Below are positions 26,680 through 34,538 of a stretch of DNA of 34,538 nucleotides, one piece after another; the stretch's first letter is position 1; each line of letters opens with the position of its first letter. The position numbers and the translations under genes were made by a program. The DNA is from DASVCS01 sp036381495 (lineage in GTDB: Bacteria; Gemmatimonadota; Gemmatimonadetes; Longimicrobiales; RSA9): the NCBI GenBank assembly GCA_036381495.1, contig DASVCS010000023.1, forward strand, positions 1-34,538. Direction: 5' to 3'. The notes beneath the pieces are model-generated. The model had not been told where the DNA came from, did not search any database, and saw only the letters and a list, made by a program, of their open reading frames with translations.

Positions 26680-26724
26680 TCCACTCCCGGCAGGCGGATC
26701 CACGCGGACTTGTTCGTAAGATTG

Positions 26725-26768
26725 GCGTAAGCGCTTGCAAGATTACCGGGCGCCTGCGAGATTGTCAA
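26725..26768 (-). promoter_or_regulatory. Transporter operon promoter with LacI-type operator 1
   Basis: On the minus strand TTGACA (26763-26768), 17 bp, TAATCT (26740-26745), directly followed by TTGCAAGCGCTTACG (26726-26740), centred on the palindrome AAGCGCTT (26729-26736). The operator overlaps the expected transcription start, the usual geometry for repression. The divergent regulator gene begins 72 bp further right, so the site could also autoregulate it. Confidence 0.8.
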
Positions 26769-26811
26769 CCCGTTGCCGGCCAACCGACGTCCCCACAAAC
26801 ACAGAACGCCC

Positions 26812-27840
26812 ATGAACCTCGAGGATGTCGCCCGGCGTGCGAAAGTCTCGACGGCCACCGTCTCGCGCGTCCTGAACAACGTCGGCCAGGTCAAGAGCAG
26901 CACGCGTGCTCGCGTGCTGCGCGCCGTCGAGGAACTCCGCTACTCGCCGAACCTGAACGCCCGATTCCTCGCCAGTGGACGGAGCCGCACGCTCGGCATG
27001 GTCGTGTCCAACCTCGAGAACCCCTTCTTCCTCGACATCTTCCGGACCGTCGAGGCCGATGCGCACCGCCGCGGCTACGAGGTCCTCGTCGCCAACACCG
27101 ACTACCGGCCGCAACGCCTGGTCTCGAGCGTACGGCTCATGCTCGGCCGCCGCGTCTCCGGACTCGCGGTCATCGTCTCCGAGATGAAGCCGTCCCTCAT
27201 CCCCGAGCTCGCCGAGAGCGGGCTCCCCGTCGTGTTCTACGACGTCGGCGTCGCGAAACCGAACATCACCAACATCAAGGTCGACTACCCCCAGGGGATG
27301 CGACGCATCATCGAGTACCTCTACGGCCTCGGCCACCGCCGCATGGCCTTCATCGGCCACCACCCCACACTGGGGCCGCTGCACGATCGCAAGCGCACGT
27401 TCCTCGAAGCCGCCGCCGACTACGCGCCCAACGTCCAGGTCATGACCGTCGCCAGCGCCGATGGACCCGTCGGCGGCCAGAACGCCACCCGCGAAATCCT
27501 CCAGTCCGGCTTCCGCCCCACCGCCATCACCTGCGTCAACGACTTCATGGCCATGGGCGTGATCCGCGAACTCCACGCCCAGCGCATTGCCGTCCCCGAC
27601 GACATCTCCGTGACCGGCTTCGACAACATCGGCCTGGCCGAGTTCATCGCGCCCGCGCTCACGACCGTTCACATCCCCCGCGAAGAGATCGGCCATCTCA
27701 TCACCGAGGCGCTCATCCCCTCGCGCCGCGGCCGCCAGGAACGTGGCCACGAGGTCCTCCTCGAGACGGAGCTCGTGGTCCGCGAATCCACGGCGCCGAG
27801 CGCGGCCCACTCTTTCGCGTCGGACCCGGATTTCCTATAG
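26812..27840 (+). CDS. LacI family transcriptional regulator of the sugar locus
   Basis: A 342-aa repressor. The N-terminal helix-turn-helix is textbook LacI (MNLEDVARRAKVSTATVSRVLNN), with the hinge near YSPNLNARFLASGRS. The periplasmic-binding-protein-like sensor domain follows (LGMVVSNLENPFFLDIFRTVE, GHRRMAFIG, AITCVNDFMAMGVIREL, DDISVTGFDNIGLAEFIAPALTTV). The start at 26812 matches where LacI proteins begin; no strong ribosome site precedes it. It diverges from the transporter operon across an operator. Two further copies of the same palindrome precede the isomerase and araD genes, so this protein is the probable regulator of all three transcripts. The effector is presumably L-arabinose or a pathway intermediate. 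The stop codon overlaps the -10 box of the next promoter. Confidence 0.93.
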   Translation: MNLEDVARRAKVSTATVSRVLNNVGQVKSSTRARVLRAVEELRYSPNLNARFLASGRSRTLGMVVSNLENPFFLDIFRTVEADAHRRGYEVLVANTDYRPQRLVSSVRLMLGRRVSGLAVIVSEMKPSLIPELAESGLPVVFYDVGVAKPNITNIKVDYPQGMRRIIEYLYGLGHRRMAFIGHHPTLGPLHDRKRTFLEAAADYAPNVQVMTVASADGPVGGQNATREILQSGFRPTAITCVNDFMAMGVIRELHAQRIAVPDDISVTGFDNIGLAEFIAPALTTVHIPREEIGHLITEALIPSRRGRQERGHEVLLETELVVRESTAPSAAHSFASDPDFL

Positions 27841-27859
27841 TGCGCTGCAAGCGCTTACA
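27836..27859 (+). promoter_or_regulatory. Isomerase-kinase promoter with LacI-type operator 2
   Basis: TATAGT (27836-27841) overlaps the regulator's TAG stop and is a near-consensus -10; the -35 (TTTCGC, 27813-27818) is poor. TGCAAGCGCTTACA (27847-27860) follows 5 bp later and lies just before the ribosome site GGAGAGG. The operator core AAGCGCTT is identical to operators 1 and 3. Confidence 0.8.
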
Positions 27860-27873
27860 CCGGAGAGGACCGA

Positions 27874-29379
<1,506 letters not shown>

Positions 29380-29391
29380 AGGAGGGTTGTG

Positions 29392-30984
29392 ATGGCGGAG
29401 CCCATGATCGTCGCGGGCGTCGACTTCGGCACGCAGAGCGTCCGGGTCTCGATCGTCGACAGCCGGGAGGGGCCGATCGGCTCGGGCGTGGCCGAGTACC
29501 CGGTCGTCCGCTCGAGCGCGGACCCGGACTTCGCGACGCAGTCGCACGCCTCGCACATGGCATCGCTCATCCAGGCGATGCGGACGGCACTGGATGCGGC
29601 GGGCGTCGAGGGCACGCGGATCCGTGCACTCGCGCTCGACACCACCGGCTCGACCGTCGTTCCGGTCGGCGAGGGGCTCGAGCCGCTGGACGACTATTAT
29701 CTCTGGTGTGACCACCGCGCGAAGGAAGAGGCCGCGCGCATCACCGAGATCGCGCACGAGGAGGGGATCGAAGCCATTCAGCGCTGCGGCGGCGTCTACT
29801 CCTCCGAATGGGGCTTCGCCAAGCTGCTGCACTGGCTCCGCCACAATCCGGAGCGCCGGAACGCGCTGGTGGCGGCGCTCGAGCATTGCGACATGGTCGC
29901 CGCCACGCTCTGTGGCATCACCGACCCGCGCGAGGTGCCGCGCAGCATCTGCGCCATGGGCCACAAGTGGCTCTGGCACGAGGATCTCGGCGGTTTCCCG
30001 CCCGATGCCTTCCTCCGCAAGGTCGACCCGCTCCTCGCCGGGATCACCGCCAAGCTCGAGGGCCGCTACCGGACCTCGGACCACATCGCCGGCCGGCTCA
30101 CGGCCGAGTGGGCGGACCGGCTCGGGCTCTCGCCCGGCATCCCGATCCCCGTCGGCGCCTTCGATGCACACTGGGACGCGATCGGCGCCGGGATCGCCGA
30201 AGGCGATGTCGTCAACGTCGTCGGTACCGCGACCTGCATCATGGCCATCGCCAGGGAGGCCGAGTACGTGCCCGGCGTCTGTGGCGTGGTCCGCGGCTCG
30301 ATCCACCCGTCCTACCTCGGGATCGAGGCCGGCCTCTCCGCCACCGGCGACCTCTTCGAGGCCGTGGCCGCACGCGCCGGCAAGAAGGTCGGAGAACTGG
30401 CCGCCGGGCTCGACGCCTACCGCGCCGGCCAGACCGGGCTGCTCCGCCTGACCTGGGACAACGGCGACCGGACCGTGCTCGTCAACCCGCGCCTCGGCGG
30501 CGTCACCCTCGGCTGGAACCTCCAGCACACGCTCCGCGACGAGCTGTTCGCCGCCATCGAGGGGACCGCCTTCCACACCCGCATCATCCTGGAACGGATG
30601 GCCGAACACGGCGTCCCGGTCCGCCGCGTCATCCACGGCGGCGGGATCCCGCAGAAGAACGAGGTCCTGAACAAGGTCTACGCGAACGTCCTGAACAAGC
30701 CGGTCCTCGTGCCGCAACGCCCGATCACGAGCCTCGGCTCCGCACTCTTCGCGTTCCTCGCCGCCGGCGCGTTCCCCACGATCGAGGCCGCGCAGAAGAC
30801 GCTCTGCCCGCCGTACCGCACCGTCGAGCCCGATCCCGAGGCGAACCGCGTCTACGAACGGCTCTACCCGCTCTACAAGGACCTCTACTTCGGGTTCGGG
30901 AACCCGCACTCGGAGGCCGTCTCCATCGGCCGGGTGCTGCCGGAGCTGCGCGCCATCGCCGCGGAGGTGCGGGCGGGCGGGTGA
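29392..30984 (+). CDS. araB: L-ribulokinase (FGGY kinase family)
   Basis: A 530-aa sugar kinase phosphorylating L-ribulose at O5 with ATP. The N-terminal phosphate-binding strand is VAGVDFGTQSVRVSIVD. AraB-specific segments are ALDTTGSTVVPVGEGLEPL, YYLWCDHRAKEEA, GGVYSSEWGFAKLLHWLRHNPE and HKWLWHEDLGGFP. The second ATPase half has GAFDAHWDAIGAGI, VVGTATCIM, the GDRTVLVNPRLGGVTLG stretch and IHGGGIPQKNEVLNKVYANVL. The ATG at 29392 lies 5 bp past GGAGGG; a GTG one codon earlier is an alternative. The gene starts 12 bp after the isomerase stop, so the two form an operon. The next step, L-ribulose-5-phosphate 4-epimerase, is encoded 1.8 kb away on the other strand. Closer to AraB than to xylulo- or glycerokinases. 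Confidence 0.93.
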   Translation: MAEPMIVAGVDFGTQSVRVSIVDSREGPIGSGVAEYPVVRSSADPDFATQSHASHMASLIQAMRTALDAAGVEGTRIRALALDTTGSTVVPVGEGLEPLDDYYLWCDHRAKEEAARITEIAHEEGIEAIQRCGGVYSSEWGFAKLLHWLRHNPERRNALVAALEHCDMVAATLCGITDPREVPRSICAMGHKWLWHEDLGGFPPDAFLRKVDPLLAGITAKLEGRYRTSDHIAGRLTAEWADRLGLSPGIPIPVGAFDAHWDAIGAGIAEGDVVNVVGTATCIMAIAREAEYVPGVCGVVRGSIHPSYLGIEAGLSATGDLFEAVAARAGKKVGELAAGLDAYRAGQTGLLRLTWDNGDRTVLVNPRLGGVTLGWNLQHTLRDELFAAIEGTAFHTRIILERMAEHGVPVRRVIHGGGIPQKNEVLNKVYANVLNKPVLVPQRPITSLGSALFAFLAAGAFPTIEAAQKTLCPPYRTVEPDPEANRVYERLYPLYKDLYFGFGNPHSEAVSIGRVLPELRAIAAEVRAGG

Positions 30985-31109
30985 GCCGGCGGGAGCTCGG
31001 GCGTTCCGGTTCTCGGAAGCGAACTTCGGGCGCTCCTTTTTCCGCAGAACCGCGGAGGCGTTGACACAAGCCGTGCCCGCCGCACCTCCCGCCCTCCCGC
31101 TGCCAGTTA

Positions 31110-31138
31110 TTGACCGATCGTTCCAGATAGGTTACGTT
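31110..31138 (+). promoter_or_regulatory. tetR-type gene promoter and operator
   Basis: TTGACC (31110-31115), 17 bp, TACGTT (31133-31138). The -35 is embedded in the near-palindrome TTGACCGATCGTTCCA (31110-31125), whose right half ATCGTTCCA recurs at 31797-31805 before the SDR gene. The -10 ends only 6 bp before the ATG at 31145 and no ribosome site is present, so a leaderless mRNA is likely. Confidence 0.6.
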
Positions 31139-31144
31139 GGACGC

Positions 31145-31726
31145 ATGGCAAGACCGAGGGAGTTCGACATCGACCAGGCGCTCGATGCGGCCATGCAGCT
31201 CTTCTGGGAGCGCGGCTACGAGGCGACGTCCGTCGCCGACCTCGTCGAGCGGCTCGGGATCGGACGGGCGAGCCTCTACGCCGCCTTCGGCGACAAGCAC
31301 ACGCTCTACCTCAAAGCTTTGGACCGCTACCAGCAGGTGTGCGACCCGAATCCCATCAGGCTGCTGTCCCAGCCGGGCCCCGCGCTGCCGGCCGTGCGCG
31401 CACTCGTCCGGCGTTACGCCGAAACATCCGCGGGCGACGCCGGCCGGCGAGGCTGTATGGTCGTCAACGCCGCGGCCGAGCGCCTCCCCGGAGATGAGGC
31501 CGTTGCGCGGCGAACCGAGGCCAACTGGCGCGACCTCGAGGCCGCCCTCGAGGCGGCACTGGACCGCGCCCGCGAACAGGGCGAACTCGCCCCCGATCGC
31601 GACCCCCGCGCCCTCGCACGCTTCCTCCTCGTAGTCCTCCAGGGGCTGCGAGTCGTCGGCAAGGGCCGCCCCGACCCCGACCGCCTGCGCGACGCCGCCG
31701 AGCAGGCGCTCTCCATCCTCGAATAG
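31145..31726 (+). CDS. TetR/AcrR family transcriptional regulator
   Basis: A 193-aa repressor. The N-terminus MARPREFDIDQALDAAMQLFWERGYEATSVADLVERLGIGRASLYAAFGDKHTLYLKALDRY (in outline) is the DNA-binding helix-turn-helix of a well-populated TetR subgroup. The ligand domain contains GRRGCMVVNAAAERLPGDEAVARR, whose single Cys is conserved in that subgroup. The ATG at 31145 is chosen because PREFD-type regulators start there; upstream codons have no similarity. It is followed by an SDR gene on the same strand whose upstream region repeats the same half-operator, so it probably autoregulates and controls that SDR. The inducer is unknown; members commonly respond to small electrophiles or hydrophobic compounds. 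It interrupts the arabinose locus and does not appear to belong to that regulon. Confidence 0.9.
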   Translation: MARPREFDIDQALDAAMQLFWERGYEATSVADLVERLGIGRASLYAAFGDKHTLYLKALDRYQQVCDPNPIRLLSQPGPALPAVRALVRRYAETSAGDAGRRGCMVVNAAAERLPGDEAVARRTEANWRDLEAALEAALDRAREQGELAPDRDPRALARFLLVVLQGLRVVGKGRPDPDRLRDAAEQALSILE

Positions 31727-31789
31727 TTCGCCCCGGATCCCGGACACGCTGATGCACCACCAGCGACCCGAGGCTCTTGCACATGATTC

Positions 31790-31805
31790 TAGATCAATCG
31801 TTCCA
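31790..31805. promoter_or_regulatory. Second TetR-type operator, upstream of the SDR gene
   Basis: TAGATCAATCGTTCCA shares ATCGTTCCA and overall layout with the site at 31110-31125; both approximate the palindrome TGGAACGATCGTTCCA. It lies about 165 bp before the SDR start. TTGCAC at 31777 is a possible -35, but no clear -10 was found. The rest of the 31727-31968 gap contains no gene. Confidence 0.5.
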
Positions 31806-31968
31806 TAACTCTGCCGGACTGCGCGGGAGGTGGGCGCGTGCCGGTGCAGGTCGCGGTGTTCGCCGCGACGATTCTCCGGGAAGGTCGCGACGCGGCCGGG
31901 CGCGGGTTCGCGCCCCGGGCGCGCGCGGCTCCCGAGTCTTCACGAATTCGATTCACGGGAGGAATACC

Positions 31969-32730
31969 ATGGTTGCGAGGTTCACGGACAAGATCGTGCT
32001 GGTCACCGGCGGCGGGTCGGGGATCGGCCGTGCCACTGCGGAGGCGTTCGCCCGGGAGGGCGCGACGGTCGTCGTATCCGGACGCACCGCCGAATCGTTG
32101 GCGGAGACGGTCGCCCGGATCGAAGGGCAGGGCGGGCGCGCCGATGCGATCCCTGCCGATGTCACGCGAGCGGGGCAGGTGGCGGACCTGATCGGGACGA
32201 TCGCGGCGCGCTACGGCCGGCTCGACGTCGCGTTCAACAACGCCGGCGCGTTCGGCGCCGCGGCGCATGTCGCCGGGATCGATGAGGCCATCTGGTCCAC
32301 CGTCCTGGCGACGAACGTCACCGGCGTCATGCTCTCGATGAAGTACGAGATCGCCTGCATGAAGGAGAACGGCGGCGGCGTGATCATCAACATGGGCTCG
32401 GTCCGCGGTGCCCACACCCGGACGCCCGGGCTGGGCGCCTACGCCGCGAGCAAGGCCGCCGTCAGTGCGCTGACCCGTACGGCGGCGAAGGAGTACATCC
32501 GCGACGGCATCCGCATCAACGCGATCAGCCCCGGCCCCATCGCGGCGCCGATGTCGCGCTGGCCGGGCGAGTCCGATGCCGAGCGCGACGCGCGCGTCGC
32601 CGGGGATCTGCCGATCGGCCGGATCGGCGCCGTGGAAGAAGTGGCCGCGACCGTCCTCTGGCTCGCCTCGCCCGAAGCGGGCTTCATCGTCGGCCACGAC
32701 CTGGTCATCGACGGCGGCCTGTCCGCGTAG
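31969..32730 (+). CDS. Short-chain dehydrogenase/reductase (SDR)
   Basis: A 253-aa classical SDR oxidoreductase using NAD(P)H. The cofactor glycine motif TGGGSGIG is at residues 13-20. NNAG is at 90-93, catalytic Ser144 in NMGSVRG, and Tyr158-x3-Lys162 in AYAASK. INAISPGPIAAPM and VGHDLVIDGGLSA are typical C-terminal parts. VVSGRTAE (Arg after the second strand) suggests NADP(H) preference. The ATG follows GGGAGGA by 5 bp. It probably belongs with the upstream TetR-type regulator, whose half-operator recurs ahead of it. Its stop lies 6 bp from that of the convergent araD. The substrate is unknown; a sugar dehydrogenase role is possible given the locus but regulation points to a separate function such as detoxification. 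Confidence 0.93.
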   Translation: MVARFTDKIVLVTGGGSGIGRATAEAFAREGATVVVSGRTAESLAETVARIEGQGGRADAIPADVTRAGQVADLIGTIAARYGRLDVAFNNAGAFGAAAHVAGIDEAIWSTVLATNVTGVMLSMKYEIACMKENGGGVIINMGSVRGAHTRTPGLGAYAASKAAVSALTRTAAKEYIRDGIRINAISPGPIAAPMSRWPGESDAERDARVAGDLPIGRIGAVEEVAATVLWLASPEAGFIVGHDLVIDGGLSA

Positions 32731-32742
32731 GCGATGCTACGC
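32725..32742. terminator. Short hairpin shared by convergent SDR and araD stops
   Basis: GCGTAG (32725-32730) and CTACGC (32737-32742) pair around a 6-nt loop. Each arm contains the TAG stop codon of one of the two convergent genes. It may serve as a small bidirectional terminator, but a 6-bp stem without T-runs is weak evidence. Confidence 0.35.
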
Positions 32743-33438
32743 CCCTGCCGGCTGACCGTAGTACGCCGCCGCGCCGTGCTTGCGCAGGAAGTGCTTGTCC
32801 AGTAGTGCGTCGGAGATCGGCGTCGCCCTCGGGTTGAGCGTCGCGGTGTCGTAGGCCATCCGCGCGACCAGCTCGAGGAGCGACGCCGTCTCGACCGCCG
32901 CCGAAACCGTCTCGCCCCAGCAGAAGCTCGCGTGGCCCGCCACGAGCACCGCGGGCATCTCCATCGGGTCGAGGTCGCGGAACCGCCGCACGATCGCATG
33001 ACCCGTGTTCGCCTCGTACTCCGACGCGATCTCCTCCGCCTCCAGCGGCGCAGTGATCGGCACCGGACCGCGGAAGTAGTCCGCGTGCGTCGTGCCCATG
33101 CACGGGATCTCGCGGCCCGCCTGCGCCCACACCGTCGCGTAGTGCGAGTGCGTGTGCACCACGCCGCCCACGGAAGGGAACGCACGGTAGAGCACCAGGT
33201 GCGTCGCCAGATCCGATGACGGCCGCATCGTGCCCTCCACGACAACGCCCTCGAGGTCCGTCACCACCAGGTCCTCCGCCCGCATCACGTCGTACGGCAC
33301 CCCGCTCGGTTTGATGACGACGAGCCCCTCATCCCGCGCACACGCGCTCGCGTTCCCGAACGTGTGCAGAGCGAGCCCGCGGCGTGAGATCTCGAGGTTC
33401 GCACGGAGCACTTCTTCGCGAAGCTGGACGAGACGCAT
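32737..33438 (-). CDS. araD: L-ribulose-5-phosphate 4-epimerase
   Basis: A 233-aa class II aldolase-fold enzyme converting L-ribulose 5-phosphate to D-xylulose 5-phosphate, which enters the pentose phosphate pathway. From the ATG at 33438, Asp76, His95 and His97 (SDLATH, VVHTHSHYAT) fall at the same numbers as the E. coli AraD ligands, which supports this start. A third His is in LVAGHASF (His169). VIKPSGVPYD, GTTHADYF, YEANTGHAIVRRF and LLDKHFLRKHGAAAYYGQ are AraD-specific. In-frame ATGs at 33447 and 33465 exist; the latter is 2 bp from the operator core. None has a good ribosome site. The gene completes an arabinose pathway with the isomerase and araB, though it is on the opposite strand and separated by the TetR/SDR pair, under its own LacI-type operator. 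Confidence 0.95.
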   Translation of the reverse strand: MRLVQLREEVLRANLEISRRGLALHTFGNASACARDEGLVVIKPSGVPYDVMRAEDLVVTDLEGVVVEGTMRPSSDLATHLVLYRAFPSVGGVVHTHSHYATVWAQAGREIPCMGTTHADYFRGPVPITAPLEAEEIASEYEANTGHAIVRRFRDLDPMEMPAVLVAGHASFCWGETVSAAVETASLLELVARMAYDTATLNPRATPISDALLDKHFLRKHGAAAYYGQPAGA

Positions 33439-33465
33439 GGCAGGCATTATTGTGGTGACATTCAT

Positions 33466-33508
33466 GTAAGCGCTTGCGGAACGTAGTGCGACCGCTGCAC
33501 GGCGTCAA
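33466..33508 (-). promoter_or_regulatory. araD promoter with LacI-type operator 3
   Basis: On the minus strand TTGACG (33503-33508), 17 bp, TACGTT (33480-33485), followed 2 bp later by CGCAAGCGCTTACA (33465-33478), core AAGCGCTT at 33468-33475. Placement just after the -10 matches operators 1 and 2. The divergent metalloprotease gene begins 48 bp right of the -35. Confidence 0.8.
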
Positions 33509-33555
33509 TGCCGGCAACGGCGGTCGTCCGTTCCCCATTCCATCGGGAGGCATCC

Positions 33556-34500
33556 GTGACACGCACGATCCCGTTCCTCCTCGTTCTCGCCGTTGCGCCG
33601 GGGTGTGCCCGGATCGGCCCGGACCGCGCGGTGGGGCCGCGGCCCCGGTCCGACGCGCTGATCAGCGACTACTTCGATGTGGTGGTCACGCGGCCGCCCG
33701 AGGCGGTGGTCCGGCGCTTCGACCTGGACACGACGTTCTACGCGAAGTACGCGAACGCGAACGGGATTCCGATCCTCGCCTCGGCGCGGGTACCGGATGA
33801 GGCGGTGGTCGTCGCGCGCGACATCGTGACGCACATGCTCTCGGTCCGGCCCGACCTCCGCGCCGACATCATCGCGCGGGGCGGCCGCGTCGGCGTGATG
33901 GCGATCACGGAGATGACGACGGACATCCCGGAGCAGCGGGACTGGAAGAAGCCGGCGTACGACGACCCGCGACTGACGGACGGCGAGCGAGCGCGCTACT
34001 ATCAGCCCGGCGGCATCGCGTCGATGACGGACGCCGAGTACTGGAACCGCCGGGCGCGCGGGATGGGCGGCACCTTCACCACGTGTGCGGAGGAGAACAT
34101 CCTCGGCTACCCGGGCACGCGCTACTTCGGCGAGAACATCCTGGTGCACGAGTTCTCGCACAGCATCATGTCGTCCGTGCGGCGCGTCGACCCCGAGCTC
34201 TACGCCGAGCTGAAGGCCGCCTACGCCGAGGCGATGGACAAGGGGCTCTACGGCCGCCACTACGCGGCGAACACCATGGCCGAGTACTGGGCCGAGGGGA
34301 CACAGTGGTGGTTCTGGTCCAACTACTCGGCGACCTTCGACGGCCAGCGGGTCTGGACGCCCGAAGAGTTCAAGCGCTACGACCCGAAGCTGTACAGCAT
34401 CCTCGAGCGCGTCTACCCGGACCACCACATCCCGCTCGACGTCTATCACAATTTCGAGGGGAGCATACGGCGACCGCGGCGGCGCGCGACCTCGCCGTGA
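33556..34500 (+). CDS. Putative HExxH zinc metalloprotease lipoprotein
   Basis: A 314-aa exported protein of unassigned family. The signal (MTRTIPFLLVLAVAPGC, GTG start) ends in a lipobox-like APGC, predicting lipid anchoring near residue 17. The GTG is 5 bp past CGGGAGG. The zinc motif HEFSH is at 198-202 (ENILVHEFSHSIM). About 40 residues on, MAEYWAEGTQWWF offers Glu243 or Glu247 as the third ligand, an arrangement like gluzincins and the anthrax lethal factor-like domain. GVMAITEMTTDIPEQRDW precedes it. A role as a surface or periplasmic peptidase is inferred; substrate unknown. It diverges from araD, and its own promoter region overlaps the araD promoter, so co-regulation is possible but not shown. 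Confidence 0.8.
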   Translation: MTRTIPFLLVLAVAPGCARIGPDRAVGPRPRSDALISDYFDVVVTRPPEAVVRRFDLDTTFYAKYANANGIPILASARVPDEAVVVARDIVTHMLSVRPDLRADIIARGGRVGVMAITEMTTDIPEQRDWKKPAYDDPRLTDGERARYYQPGGIASMTDAEYWNRRARGMGGTFTTCAEENILGYPGTRYFGENILVHEFSHSIMSSVRRVDPELYAELKAAYAEAMDKGLYGRHYAANTMAEYWAEGTQWWFWSNYSATFDGQRVWTPEEFKRYDPKLYSILERVYPDHHIPLDVYHNFEGSIRRPRRRATSP

Positions 34501-34512
34501 GGGGGCGCCCGG

Positions 34513-34538
34513 GGCGCCTTCGGCGCCGGGCTGGGGCT
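34513..34538. repeat. Hairpin followed by start of a GGGCTGGGGCT tract
   Basis: GGCGCC (34513-34518), loop TTC, GGCGCC (34522-34527), then GGGCTGGGGCT up to the window edge. It may terminate the metalloprotease transcript. The order hairpin then GGGCT repeats is the same as on the minus strand at 7101-7154, so it is probably another copy of that composite element, cut by the window end. Confidence 0.55.

Noticed and set aside
32737..33438. L-fuculose-phosphate aldolase instead of AraD
   Set aside because: Asp76/His95/His97 numbering and the LRKHGAAAYYGQ ending match the 4-epimerase, and the neighbouring kinase is AraB-like.

Overview
The window is high-GC bacterial chromosomal DNA with dense coding on both strands and no phage or plasmid backbone. 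A SusC/SusD pair (TonB-linked porin plus lipoprotein) with a secreted dipeptidyl-peptidase-type protease, several lipoproteins and TolB-type WSPDG propellers, in DNA this GC-rich, points to a Gram-negative organism such as a member of Gemmatimonadota. That placement is inferred from gene style; the window contains no rRNA or other phylogenetic marker.

Left part (1-7150): a plus-strand cell-surface/glycoconjugate block holds a PIG-L-type deacetylase, a GT4 glycosyltransferase fused to a FemAB/BioF2-like acyltransferase, a GNAT acetyltransferase (the three overlap by 1 and 4 bases, so are translationally coupled), and a less certain glycosyltransferase-like protein. A minus-strand DNA polymerase IV gene (dinB) follows. 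Copper block (7158-10346): a promoter with two CsoR-type palindromes, copA (Cu+ P1B-ATPase) and csoR (copper-sensing repressor). A 294-bp MITE-like element with 29-bp terminal inverted repeats lies between copA and csoR.

Middle (10347-19800), all genes minus strand: a NodB polysaccharide deacetylase, SusD and SusC (transcribed C then D), and a secreted S9/DPP-IV peptidase, together a plausible peptide-uptake locus. Three copies of a promoter-like motif containing TATCCAACA occur here. Two lie upstream of susC and the peptidase; the third is an orphan pointing into a gene-free gap.

Right part (19949-33465): a probable L-arabinose locus. A minus-strand operon encodes an RbsC-like permease, a sugar-binding lipoprotein, an RbsA-like double ATPase and an unusual WD-propeller/CehA-McbA metallohydrolase. 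Divergent from it are a LacI regulator, a FucI-fold isomerase in the place of AraA, and ribulokinase AraB. After a TetR regulator/SDR pair comes AraD on the minus strand. Nearly identical AAGCGCTT-centred operators sit just after the -10 boxes of the transporter, isomerase-kinase and araD promoters, defining a local LacI regulon. The window closes with an HExxH metalloprotease-like lipoprotein.

Intergenic spaces carry several repeat families: GGGCTAGGGCT quadruplex-prone tracts (7101-7133, 25157-25193, 25517-25543 and the window end), a 58-bp palindromic repeat found 3' of csoR and of susD, a 23-bp tandem repeat, and the MITE-like element.
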